From Bombus terrestris (taxonomy: Eukaryota; Arthropoda; Insecta; Hymenoptera; Apidae), in the NCBI RefSeq assembly GCF_910591885.1, contig NC_063281.1:13375200-13439199 (forward strand): a stretch of 64,000 nucleotides of DNA. Direction: 5' to 3'. Position 1 is the stretch's first letter, and each line of letters opens with the position of its first letter. The position numbers were made by a program, and so were the translations under genes. Under the pieces are notes generated by a model that saw only the letters and a list, made by a program, of their open reading frames with translations, was not told the DNA's origin and did no database searches. Shown piece by piece: positions 26,287 through 38,208 of this stretch.

Positions 26287-26400
26287 CCGTGGGTGTGGAT
26301 ACCGTCTTAAATAGTGCCAGAAGGCAGAGTACTTAAAGGTTACTACCGCATCATCGTCACGTCAAACTAACAGGGAGATTAATACCCCATAGTTGAACGC
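26287..26400 (+). repeat. Copy 2 of the TAAAGGTTACTACC module
   Basis: It aligns to 29058-29172 over about 114 bases with few indels. The 40-base core 26334-26373 differs from the core at 29106-29145 at only two positions. The core holds TCACGTCA, which resembles a bZIP/CRE-type site (reverse TGACGTGA). The flank starts CCGTGGGTG in both copies. Confidence 0.85.
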
Positions 26401-27975
26401 CAGTTACATTGCCCGTTACACCACGGCTGTGTTATTAATAATCACAATTGATGTGAACCGTATTATTAATGATCGCAATGATAATAGTGCAACGTATGAC
26501 ACGCGATCAATTATCAATTACAATTATGGTTATACGGATTCAAACTGCCTTATTGCGATCAACAACAGGAATACTTTTCTTTGAAATTTTATTAATCGCG
26601 ATTAAATTAGCCTTATACGTAAAACGATATGTAATATAATCGCGGAACGTTGTACACGAACGTGACCGCTTGTGTATATACGAATGGAATGAAATATAAT
26701 TATGGAAAGTAATAGTTGTCGTCTCGATACAGCTGTTTGATCGATGGTTGATTTCTATAATATCGATTACGATGAAGTGTAATTAATATTCTTGAATAAA
26801 AGCCATTTATGACAGAGTCACTTAGCGAAGGGTTCGTACACGTATGGGTAAAAGTACGATACGTTATGTTGTATATTGTATATTAATGTTGTGTTGTATA
26901 TTAAAATCGAACGATCGACTGATTTTCTTTGATATTAGATATAATTGTTTTAAACATAACGTTTTAACTTTTCTCCGTTTCTCGTTCAAAGCTGGAACTT
27001 GATCCGTTCGATCGTAAAACACTTTACAAGTTTTTACGTTCTCTTTTACTTCAATACCTTACGATAAATAACGAGAAGAAAATTACAAGTGTAATAATTC
27101 GCTACTGACATCAGAACGGTATTATTTATAATTGTTAATTATCTAAGTAAACGTACGTTTCGCGAAATTGCTTTCGTGACTAATTACAGAGCCCCTTTTG
27201 CGAAAGCAGCGGCAATATTTTCCATCCACGCCGCGTGGAATTGTAAAAATGACCGCAACTCTTGCAGCAACGTTTGCGTTTGTGATTAATTCCCGCCTGA
27301 GCCACCTATTAATAACGAAACAGGTGATTGTATACACAAATACAGAAACTGGTAGCTCTACCTTGACGAACGAATTAATTATTCGATCTATGAAATTAAT
27401 CGCCACAACTACCAAGTATAAAAAACTGATCCGTGATTAAAGGAGCATGGGAAAGGTAACGAGTTAAGGGGAAATTAATGAAATATTATTTATTTACCGG
27501 TCGCATGTATTCTGCGCGCTGATTCTTGTTCTCAACAAATGGCTAGTTACGGCGATAGAAAATTGAATCTAATTAATCAGGATAACCTAAATAATAGGAT
27601 TTACTTACGCCAACTGTTTAGAATAAAAGTGAAATCTTTATATCCTCGACTATAATATCAGAAAAAGCAAACGCTTAATTAACTAGATATTACATTTCTT
27701 AACCTATTGCATCCGAGAACCAATCAACATTATCACGGACAAGCTGTGTACCACAGTATCTGTTTGCGGCTGTGAAAGTTATTTAATTAAATCCTTCATT
27801 TGCATGAACCGATTACAATAGAAATCGAGCCTGACAGCGTGAACGCAACAGTAAAATATCTCTTTTTCCTCGTGCAGGTGTTCTGCATCTGTTAAGCAAT
27901 CGCGGAAAGCGTTCCTTGTCAATTAGAAAGACCATAATATCAGTATTTCTCGTTAGAAGTCTACGGAGTTAATTC

Positions 27976-28065
27976 GCGTGAGAACGTACTATTAATAATG
28001 AGTCTGGTAGCTGCGCCTCGTTAAGTGGAGTTAATAGCTAAATCAACCTGCAAATCAAGAAACGA
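27976..28065 (+). repeat. Weak duplicate pair, copy A
   Basis: It aligns without gaps to 28587-28676, with about 52 of 90 bases identical by eye. Shared words are GCGTGAGAAC, GGTAG, TTAAT and ACCTG. A further shared GTTAATTAATTTA lies near 28177 and 28721. The match is suggestive, not certain. Confidence 0.45.
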
Positions 28066-28586
28066 TCCGAACGGTCGAAAGGTAACTGAAAACAGAACTA
28101 GCTGGATATGGATGCTGTAGATATCGCTTTGGACGCCAACATGCAGGAAGAAACGTATAAAGGTTACGGTTGCATAGTTAATTAATTTAGGCAACGTTTC
28201 GTCGACTGTTGTAATGGCGATTGTCACTCAAATAATAGCCTTGTCACGAACTTTCAATGAAGATATCGCATCCATCGATATTATACTGCACGGCATTCGC
28301 TCGAAATGAAAACGACTTGTAGTAAAATATTTTGTTTCTGCTTACGTACAAGTTTTCCTATGTAACGATTCTGTGAACGTACATTGCACGCGGATAACTT
28401 TTTAAAGCAATTTAAAAGATAGGAATAAATCCAGATTTATGTGACTAGTCGACACGAACTATTATTTTGGAAAGTAAACACCAGTGGGCGAAAGTGAAAG
28501 CGAAGTTTTGATGGCTTGTGTTGAAAGAATGCGAAAAATTCCCTCCTACTAACAGCATCCACTGCATGTACTCATAATCCTAATCT

Positions 28587-28676
28587 GCGTGAGAACAGGC
28601 CATTAAGAAGAAACACGGTAGTCCTATTTTACCAGACAAAATTAATGGTTGAATTAACCTGTAAGTCACGAATAAA
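28587..28676 (+). repeat. Weak duplicate pair, copy B
   Basis: The partner of 27976-28065 at an offset of 611 bases. Most differences are transitions, as expected for an old duplication. Confidence 0.45.
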
Positions 28677-29057
28677 CATACGCGTAAAAATGGCAAGTAT
28701 GCGATATTTAATTAAACCTTGTTAATTAATTTACGATTACGATGTCTTGCTGTTGACAAGAATTATAATATAGGTACGTGTACGTCAGCATTATGGAAAT
28801 ATCAAATTCTTTTTTATATTTATTATTAAAAAATGTCCTATAAGCCTATAAGCGTTATCTTCCCAAGACCAAATTAAAAAAATCTTTCTAAGCGTAATCA
28901 AATTTTATTATTTCCTTTCTTATTACAACCTCGGGCAAATTTCTCTCGAATCAAGTATCCTTCCTCTTGTCGCATCCACCCAACTACCCAATAAACCTAG
29001 AAATCCATAAACGAAGAAGATCCAGGTCGATGAATGAGAAAGGAAGGAATGGAAGAG

Positions 29058-29172
29058 CCGTGGGTGCGGATATCAGGTCGAAGAGTAGCAGAAGGAGAAG
29101 TAACCTAAAGGTTACTACCGCATCATCGCCACGTCAAACTACCAGCTAGATTAGTCCCCCTTGGGCGAACAC
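29058..29172 (+). repeat. Copy 3 of the TAAAGGTTACTACC module
   Basis: The partner of 26287-26400, at an offset of about 2.77 kb and in the same direction. Its core at 29106-29145 reads GCCACGTCA where copy 2 has GTCACGTCA. GCCACGTCA is close to the CrebA/CREB3-type consensus. No reading frame is shared between copies, so protein-coding conservation is unlikely. Confidence 0.85.
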
Positions 29173-29254
29173 GAGGTATGTTTTGCTCGACCGCGTCTCC
29201 GTCTCTGTCAGGCTTGCTCTCGGTACACGACGTAGTAACTGACTACATCGCCAG

Positions 29255-29297
29255 CCGGTAGGTTGGTAGGTAGGTAGGTCGGTTGGTCGCTCGGTAA
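29255..29297. repeat. (GGTA/GGTT/GGTC)n repeat
   Basis: About nine or ten four-base GGTN units with substitutions at the fourth base. Confidence 0.85.
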
Positions 29298-32200
29298 GTA
29301 TATTAAACGATCCAGTCCCCCCCGCCTGCCCCCCTTCTGCAAGTCTCTTTCTCGATCTCTGGCCTCTCTTTCTCCCTCGGTGCACCGCGAGTCGCCGCTT
29401 CTAGGATCTGTGGGAGCGCCTTTCACCTAATTGTTGGCACAATATGTGAAGACCGAGCCACCACGGTTCCCATCGACTTCTGGAGATGATTCCCCGGCTC
29501 GTGGCGCCTGGGTTAGGTTTACCGCAGAGGTCGATCATAGAAAACCGGCGATATCGCAAGATTTTTTTCTGGCTGATACCAGCATCGTGCTAATTAAGGG
29601 AGACAGGCGTAGGGAGCTGTTGGGAAGATAGACGATCCGACTGGAAAGCGCGAAGCTCGTCGGTTCTTACGGTGATACGTAGAAGCGTTCTTGATTGGAT
29701 GAAACGTTTACCGCCGACTAAAGCGTAAAGTTTGTGCCAAAGGGATTGAAATGAAAAAAGCTTGAACCGTGTTATAAAATTTCTGTGAAAAATTCGTTCT
29801 CTCTCATTCGAAATAATGAAATCACGAAGCAAAGAAAAAGAGTTGGAGTTAAAAATCGTTTAATGATACAGAGGGCACAGATCTTGATAGAATTCAAGTA
29901 TGAATGCACTCTAATGTTAATTTAATTATTATCTCGATATGTAATTTCCTGCTATCAATCAAACACGGCGAACAGTACGAAGCAAACAGCACAGAGAATT
30001 TGCAAAATCTTTTAACTACATAGTAAAGTGCACGCGTGAAAAATCTATATTATTCAAACAGCATAACTCGGTAATAAATTAAACCGAATCGGTATAGAGA
30101 GTAAAAAGGAATTAAACGGATTAAAAAATTGACTATAATTAATAATTGTGAGCTATCAATTTATCCAACTGCCAAGAACGAACAGTATTTGAGATTTGTA
30201 CGATTCTACGTTCCAGGTTTTCTCCACCTTCGCGTTGTTGGTACATCGTTTCGTGATACTGTTTCAAACACACTGTAATCACTGTATCTATGCTACGTTG
30301 TAAACGTTACTCTATGATGCAGTTAAAATTACATAGTCTAGTATTGCAGCACGCATACGTAATTGCGTTCCCTTTACTTCTTTTTCCCTAAGAAAGAAGA
30401 TCTTTCGTAAAAATTACAAGCTCGTCGATAACCACATCTAATCGCCTGCATTCTGCCACTCGCATCGTTTCTCATTTCAACTTCTCAATTCATAAACCTC
30501 ACGCACCGCTGTTAAGCATCGTCACCTCGGAATGGAACGAAGCGGACGGGAAACACATATGCGAGGTGAACATCGAGAAGACTGTCTCGCGAGGAGTCCA
30601 GCGGCTCTTCCGCCGTCTTCCTTCGACGATTCGCCACGATCTATAAATTACGAGACAAGAGCCACCTCCGCCGACGCGAGCGGGCCCTCGTTGTGACTCA
30701 CCAGTCACAACTCGCACGGGACGACGAGAGAGTGAAAGAGCTACGAAGAGGAACGGACATTGTGTCCGCGGACGGAGGCCAGGGAAGAAAAGAAGGAGAC
30801 AAAGCCAAAAGACGAACGTAGAGAATGCGAGACGAGGAACGAAGGGACGAACGAAGAGAGGGAAGAGACATCGAGAGTTGAAAGACGCAAAATGAGGAGA
30901 AGAGGCTAGAAAGGGAGGAAGAAAGAGGAGCAAAGACGCTGGCTGCCGGTCCGAGCTTTAACAATAACGATTATTTACGCCCGCGGAACATTGACGTTGA
31001 CGTTTAACGTCCCTCTCCTACCGTGAAAGCAACGCTTGTCCGATCGGTACGACCTACGGTTCACCGAGGAATTATTGCCGCTTTTAGAGAAATTAATTCT
31101 ACGTGCTGGATCGGGACCTTCTTACGACTCCGCTTCGTTGGCAATAATTCAGCAATGACTTTATAGTTGCGAGCTCGTAATTGAAATTCTGGGAGGTGCA
31201 GCGTCCATTTAATGCGCGAGGCCCGGCCGAGGGTGATTTACGCGTCGTCCCGCGGAAAATTGCACCGGAATCCGGTGACGAGACACGCGAGATGCTCGAA
31301 CGATGCCTACGGTTTGAACGGCTACAATTATGGACCGATTGGGCTTCGCGTTTGCCATTGACGCAGCTTATTGCGTTGGTTTCACGTTGTGGTTGCTTTA
31401 CGGACTATTTCGTTCGGAGTGGAACTTCGCTATCGACTGTATCGCGCCTCAACAAGAGTGTTAACCCTTTTAAAACGGACCGTTTTTTATGTCATACCGC
31501 AAACTGGGTGAACAGTGACCAATATGAGATTTTATACTATTTACGAGATTTTTGTGAATTTTATTTTCGCTGGTAATTACTACTTACAAATATATGCAAC
31601 GATATACCGATATACAAGGATATGCCGATTGCGCAATTGCAGGTATTTTATATCGGCAGATCGAGGAGTGGCAATCATTTAATTCTTGTCATTGAGCGTT
31701 CGATAATTACAGGTATGTGCCGCGTGTAACAATATTTATTGCAATATTTCGAGGAATATTAATTTAAAGACACAACACCTTATTCTCTCACGCACCGAGG
31801 AAAATATTAATCGGAGATCTCGCGATATTATTTCAAATCAGAGATATGCAAACTAAAGAAGGATAAAATATTAACCATATTGCAGACAATTTAAATAATT
31901 TATCGATATAATCTAGCTGAAAAATGCAAGATATTCAAATGCGACCTTTCATACGTTATCTTCCAGTGCAATTTTATTGTACCTTGTAAACCTTTCCTGA
32001 TACCTATTAGTTAGAAAACCCAGCAATCGCCTCGACATCCACTGCTTCTTAAGAATTTAATCGTCAGAAGGTAAAGTAGCTTCAGCCTGTCGGCTACGGC
32101 CGTTAATTACATTTACGAAATCAATCGGGACGCAGTTGTAATCTCCGTCTAGATATGGTTGTTGCTACCAAGCAGTGAATGACCGTGATGTTTTATGCAA

Positions 32201-32980
32201 ATTATAGCCGCGGAAACGCGAGCCAAACCGGGCCAGCAGATTTCTCGACTCACGTTTCTCCGTAAACATATTACACGAGTCCTTTCGCAGCCTATTCTCT
32301 ATCTTTCACCTTCTCGTCCTTTCTCTCTGTCAACCCGCCCACGCTGATAACTTGGGAATGTTTGAAGCGAATCGAACCTGGTCTCTTCAAGAGTGATCGT
32401 TGCGCTCTCGAATGTCGGAGCGAACGTATCCGCGATATTGGCTAATTTATTCACATTCTAAAAGCTTTTGCATGCATTGATATTTTTTCAAAATTCCTTC
32501 ACATAGGCGTCTGTGCGAAATCGTTTACTACATACATTTCAGAATTCTGGTTTGATAGACTTTATTTTTAAATAGCGTGCGTAAAGCTTCGCAATAGCTC
32601 AAACGAATAACTAACTAATAACTTAAAACTATATAAAATAAAACTCTCTAATTGATAAAATAGCAACTAAGTTTTCTGAGATTTGAAACGTAGTTAAAAA
32701 TGAAACTATTGGAATTTTAAGATTACTCCTGTAAAGAACGAAAATTTTGGCTTACGTCGTACAGTTCTCGTATAGTCTTCGATCATAGAAAGCGTCTGTC
32801 AAAGATACGAAAGATCACCAAAAATACCAAATCGATTTACCAGTCACAGTTTCTAGGGATTAATCGATCTCCACCCCTTGCACGAGGTGTCTTCAACGAG
32901 GCATCTTGTGGTTCGAAGAACGCAAACGATTCAGCGGCGAGGCGGCCCAGATGCAGCGTTATCGAGGGACGTGATCTAGC
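29298..32980. other. Intergenic, no gene recognised
   Basis: A GC-rich patch lies at about 29.3-29.6 kb, a purine-rich patch at 30.70-30.95 kb, and AT-rich DNA elsewhere. The 131-residue frame at 31181-31576 has no recognisable domain. An ATGCAAAT octamer lies near 32195. Confidence 0.55.
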
Positions 32981-34520
32981 CTCGTCATCGGGGAATGTGG
33001 GAGTGTCGCAAAGGGATCATCCGCGTCTCTGAGCGGAGAAAAAGATCGGTGACAGCCGGTCGACGCGGAGGTGTCACGAAGGGGCGTGGAGGTTCGTCAC
33101 ACGCTGCCTGTCGCTCGATCCCTGGCTCTGCTTCCACTCGATCTTCCCCTCTTTTCTCGTTATTCGATGCTGCACGGGAGGTAATTCAATTATCATATCG
33201 AGAGATTAGCTCGAAAGAGGTGGACACGCGTCGTTCATCGCGCTCGAGCACTTCGGTGACACGATGCCGATAAGAGGTGGAATTTATCGGGGGACCGAAT
33301 TTTAGAAATTTCGTGGAAACGTTAAGAGTTTGAGTTGTAGAAATTGTTTCTGAAATTCGAAGATTTTCTCGATTGTTCGACGTGGAAAAACGGAGACCGA
33401 AAATTTTCTAAAATTTGATTTTCCTCATTTCGGAATCTTCGTTTTTCGCTACTTGTGTCGTTTTTCTAGCAAACTATATTTTCAGAACTTGTTTCATCGA
33501 GAGAGCCCATTTATTGCCAAACCTTCTCGATACCAGAAACAACCAAGAAGACATATTTGCCCGAACGTAAAATCCGCCACGCTACCCCTTCGGATTCGGA
33601 AACGAACGCCTCCGAAATGGTCTGCTGCGTCCTAGCGGATCAAGTCCGTGGCTCATCAACGTCATCGACAGGAACACGAAACAAAAGGGAAGAACTAGTA
33701 GAAGAAAAACACTTGGTAGATATGACTCAGAGGTATTTGAGTTTCCAGTCGAGTGTTTCGGCGCGATCGTTCTCGTTTCGAGCGTCGTCCCGGCTCCAGC
33801 TACGGTTTTGTGGCTGCTCATTGGCCCCCGTGGGGGTACCGGGCCAACCGCGTCCCATTATCCCATGCTAATTCCCTGGCTACGGCTGTCATTGCCTCGA
33901 GGCGAGGACTGACAAGTAACACCTCTTGGCTCGTGTTCCTCTCGACCGTAGGAGTGTCTCCTCTCTTGCTTGCCCCTCCAGCTCGACCTTTTTCCCTCCA
34001 GTCATTGGTCCTCACCTGGAATCCTCTCTTTTTAACTCGTTCCCTTCGTCTCTATTTCTCCTAGCCGATCTGATCGACCGGCTCGTTTCTACGTCTGTCT
34101 CACGACTCATCTTCCCTTCTCTCTTCCTCTCAGAGTTCCGTCTTTGTCCCGTTCCTCGTCCTGTTCCTCTGTCTCTGCCAGGAGAGAGTCCTCCCGTGGG
34201 CATCATCCTCGCGGAGTGTACACTCCCGCCGAGACCGAAAATCAACTCGTCATGCTCGCTTCATTTTCTGGCCGATGTAAAACAGCCATTTGTTAGGTCG
34301 TGTCAAGCATCGCAAGAACGTCCGCGGGGTGTCCCGCTCCTTGGACGGCCACGAATGGCATATCGATTGGCGATTCATGCGATCGACGCCTGATAATAAA
34401 TATCCGAGAGCGAGAGTGGTGTAACATTCGAAAGTCCTTTCGGGCCTGGATCCCACCTCGAGCTTACTCCCGGTGTTGTTAATAGTTCTCGACGAGGGTT
34501 TTAGTCGGTACCCTCTCCGC
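32981..34520. promoter_or_regulatory. GC-rich, CpG-rich zone
   Basis: Frames are open on both strands over the same bases (up to 155 residues), with Arg/Ser/Pro-rich translations. ATTGG words occur at about 33820 and 34005. A GC palindrome, CCCCCGTGGGGG, lies near 33826. A promoter or regulatory island is possible; no exon is identified. Confidence 0.35.
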
Positions 34521-37500
34521 TGACCTTGGGTTATGCGGAGAAATCGGTCGAAGCAGGATGATATTTCGAGATATTCGGCAGTGTGTCGATTTATCTACCG
34601 GGTTTTTAGAAACCTTCTACGATCACTGAATTAATAGTTGGTAAAGACGGATCAATTTCGATTAGGTCTCTACTCGTTGAACGAGTGATTCGAAACTTGC
34701 ACGAATTCGAGACTCAAACGTATCAGATTAATCTCACCAATCGACCAAAAAGTCGACTATACTTGGTTAATAACGGCAACAATTACTGACCTACGTTCTC
34801 CACGAGAGTATCGGATACAAAGGTACGTGTTTCGTTAACGAAGTGATCTCGAGTCATTTACGAAATCGCCAGCTGAGAATGATCATAAAACGGCAGTAAG
34901 CCTCGAATATAGACGTAAAATTTGATCAACCATCGAATGCAATCCGGGAAAGGTTTAAGGCGGTTAAGGGGTAAGCGCAAACGCGTTTGTTGCGTGAAAT
35001 TTCACGATGTGGCCAGAACAGATCGGTGTCGCGCCGCTTAGTCGTTCGTTGGCCTCGTGGACGCTCGTTACGCCGCGGCGCTGTCTCGTAAATAACTGCC
35101 TTATATTCTCGCTCTCCTCTCTTCGGCTCTCTGTCCCCGAACAACCGTATTCATTCGCTGTTATTGCCGTTTAGAGGCTGTTGCTGCTTTTATGAAACAC
35201 TCGAAAAATCGTGGTAACTGTGGCCACGCCGCTACTATTATCTCTGGCAGGAGAATGGCGATAATCGACCAACGGAAATGACCAATTAAACCTTCCGGAT
35301 CTTTCGAACGTTGGGTGCCTGTGGGTACCTAGTGATCCAGCGTGGTCTGGGATTGGACTCTTGAAACGAATGATGAAAATGTATCGATCGAGTGCCGCGG
35401 TAGAAGTTCGTATACACCGAAATCAAACGTACGATGAAGGCTATGATGAGAGGTACCTTGACAATCAATCCAAATCCAACCAATTCAGCAACCACAAAAT
35501 AAATAATACCTGTATCTTGCTCAAGAAGAAAAATTTCGACATCACCGCTAAAGATATCCAAAACGATTTGGAAAAAAGCCGAAAAATAACCTGCACTACA
35601 CGGACACGATCGAGAACCGACCAAAACAGAAACATGTTCGAAAAGATAGGTCCCGAATATAATTCCCGTCCGTCATGAATGTTCTCCAGATTCAAATGCG
35701 AATCCTTGATGCACGCTTCTAGATTACGAAGGATGGAGAAACGCCAGCCCGTCCCGGGGATCTACTTTGTTAACCATGAAGAACACGGAACAGGAACGTT
35801 TTGGTATGCGGCGCATCGCTGTCTTTACACCGGCTTGAACTAAATTTATGTGGCACCGGGAGCCGAGGGTGTGTATTTGAATCCGGGATGAGACACATCC
35901 ATATTTTTTTCTTTACGACCACGCGTTGGACCGTGCATGGAACTGCATGCCGGATGTAGCACGCGAACCGACACTTTTGCAACGCGACATGGACGCGACC
36001 TCCGGCATCGGACCCGCAACGTTTCTCTTTTTCTCTTTCCTTTTTCTTCCTTTTCTTTCCTCCCTGTACACTTGACTCTTTTTATTCTTTCTTTTCATCG
36101 CGGTCCGTTTGCCGCGTGATTCCGAACGTGTTGCAAGCCTACGTCTTTTAACGCGTCCTTTCCAGTATTCTTTTCGAACGTTGTTCTTAACTCTGCTGTC
36201 ACCGACACGCGGCCTTGAAGCGTCTGGAATTATGGACTGAAATTGCAGAGTAAAATTGACACTAGGAACGCGCTTCGCAGCTTCTTTGGACCTTGCCGCG
36301 GTCGCCGCGTTGATTCATCGGGGATGATGTAACGCGACTCGTTTCGGATATGCGCGCTTCTCGTTAGAGATATGAATGAACGAGAGGAAGATACTTGTGA
36401 AAGAAATTACGAAACTGACGATTAAGTAGCAGGAATTCTAATTATTCTAATTCTTGAAATTAATTTCCATTCCGTTGTCCAATAATCCTACCTTCTCAGT
36501 TTTATCCTGGGAACGATTACTTCCACAAAAGAATTATCGAAACGATCCATTGTAATACCTCGCTCCTAAAACCACTCCTTTTGTCGCCACGTACTTCCTT
36601 CAGAGGCGTTGACAGCACTGTCATCGAGCTTAAAGCATCCTCTTGTGTTCGTTTTAGCGTATGCTAGGATATATACGACTGGCTGTCGCAATCTTTCGCT
36701 AAATTCGGGAACGCTCTCGGGACTCCTCGGGGCCGAGGAATCTCGACCTTCTTGGCGAACGTTTAAATCGATCCTCCCCCTGGGAAACGAGGGCCTCGGG
36801 CCCGCTCGAATCTCGTTACCGAGCTCAGCGGGACTCCGATTACCATTTCTCGGACAAATCGTCGCCTTCGTGCCGCGTATCGCGAGATCCTTGCCGAGAA
36901 ACCGCTTTCGAACGACTATAAATGCCGGTTGGCCTGTCCGAGCAACCGCATCCGGGGAAATTCTTCCTCGCGGATCTTCTAAGCGAGCACGATCGGTTTT
37001 ACTGGCTTCGTCTCGAGAGTTTAGAGGCTGGCTGTCTCTTCTGACTCACTCTGCTCATTAGCATGTGAGTCGGTAATAAATGCTGCTGAAGGAAATTAAT
37101 AGACCGGTTGATTCGCTTGGAACTCCTCTCCTCTCCGCTTGATTGAGACGCGATTTTGACGAGAATGGAAGAGCATGTGTATTTTGCGGACTGAATTAGG
37201 AATTAGAGAAGCCAACTTGTAACTTTTCTCATCGTACTTAGGTCCCTTTCCATTAAAACAAACAGTCGTGCAGTTTTTTCAACGCCTCAGTTACGACACA
37301 TTGCTATAAGTACAAAATATTATCGAACAGGAACCGATCTCGCTCGAAAATAAAATCCTCGCCAAAATTACTCGATTAATCAAAAAATAGATTTTCCTGA
37401 AATTCCACAGCGAATAAACGTACACGAAGGAATTGTATATCTTCGCGCTTTCTAAAATTTGTATAAAAGTAGATAGAATAAATGATGTAGCTCTAATTCC

Positions 37501-38030
37501 TTCAACGATTGCGTTAACCTAACGACAAGTGATTGTGTTGTATAAATTCGACCACGATGATAGGGTTAATTCTACACGATGTCCACGACGACTCTAATCG
37601 TAAGAAGCAATGGTCAATGAAGAGGGATCGTCGAATCGACGTGCACGTGAGCGCGAGTAAGCGCACGGCCCAAGGTAGAGAGAAGGTAGGTAGGATGTAG
37701 GTCGTATATCAATCGGTTTATCTACTTGTCGACGCGTGTGGCCGACGGCACGTTATGTCGCGGTCGACAAGGAGAGCCAACAAGAGCTGGGACAAGGGAA
37801 AGAGACAGAACGGACCCTCGCCTCTCTCTGCGTCCTTCTTTCCAGCCCTGTCTTCTCTTCCCTTCTTATTTTCTTCGCTTAACTTGCGGAGACACCGAGA
37901 AAAGCAAGTTTCAAACCACGGTGAAAGAAGGAGGAAAAAGAGGGAGACCAGTGTTCACTAATGTTCTTCCGTTGTTCCCTTTTCTCTTTATTGGATGGAT
38001 TCCTCACCTTCGAGTTTAATTGTCTAGTCG
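34521..38030. other. Intergenic, no gene recognised
   Basis: Mixed composition, with a pyrimidine-rich tract at about 36020-36100 and a GC-richer patch at 36.6-37.05 kb. The reading frames are short and overlap on both strands. Confidence 0.55.
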
Positions 38031-38034
38031 TATT

Positions 38035-38208
38035 AGAGAACAAACAATGAAACAGGATATTCGTACACGGTATATTTTATTGCATTAAAAATTGTTGAAA
38101 ATGCTTCTTGCTCTGTGAAATACACGATTCTGGCATTCGTATTAAATTTCTATGTAAAGTAATCAAATTCATCGTATCGTGTAATATCCTGTTTCACTGC
38201 GTATTCTC
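38035..38208. repeat. Inverted repeat, MITE-like or hairpin
   Basis: The arms near 38035-38073 and 38170-38208 are imperfectly complementary. The core TGAAACAGGATATT is perfectly matched (14 bases), with ACACG matched after a three-base bulge and weaker pairing outside. The spacer is about 96 bases. No clear target-site duplication was seen. It may be a degraded miniature transposon or a structured transcript. Confidence 0.6.

Larger units (their letters stand above)
25513..29254. promoter_or_regulatory. AT-rich desert with repeated modules, enhancer-like
   Basis: No gene recognised. This AT-rich block has many TTAATTA and ATTAAT homeodomain-type words, an ATTTGCAT octamer near 27799, and the duplicated modules listed separately. 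Its composition and internal duplications set it apart from the flanks. Regulatory function is inferred. Confidence 0.4.

Noticed and set aside
32365..32385. Minus-strand GGTTCGATTC, tRNA T-loop-like
   Set aside because: No A-box or cloverleaf upstream on that strand.
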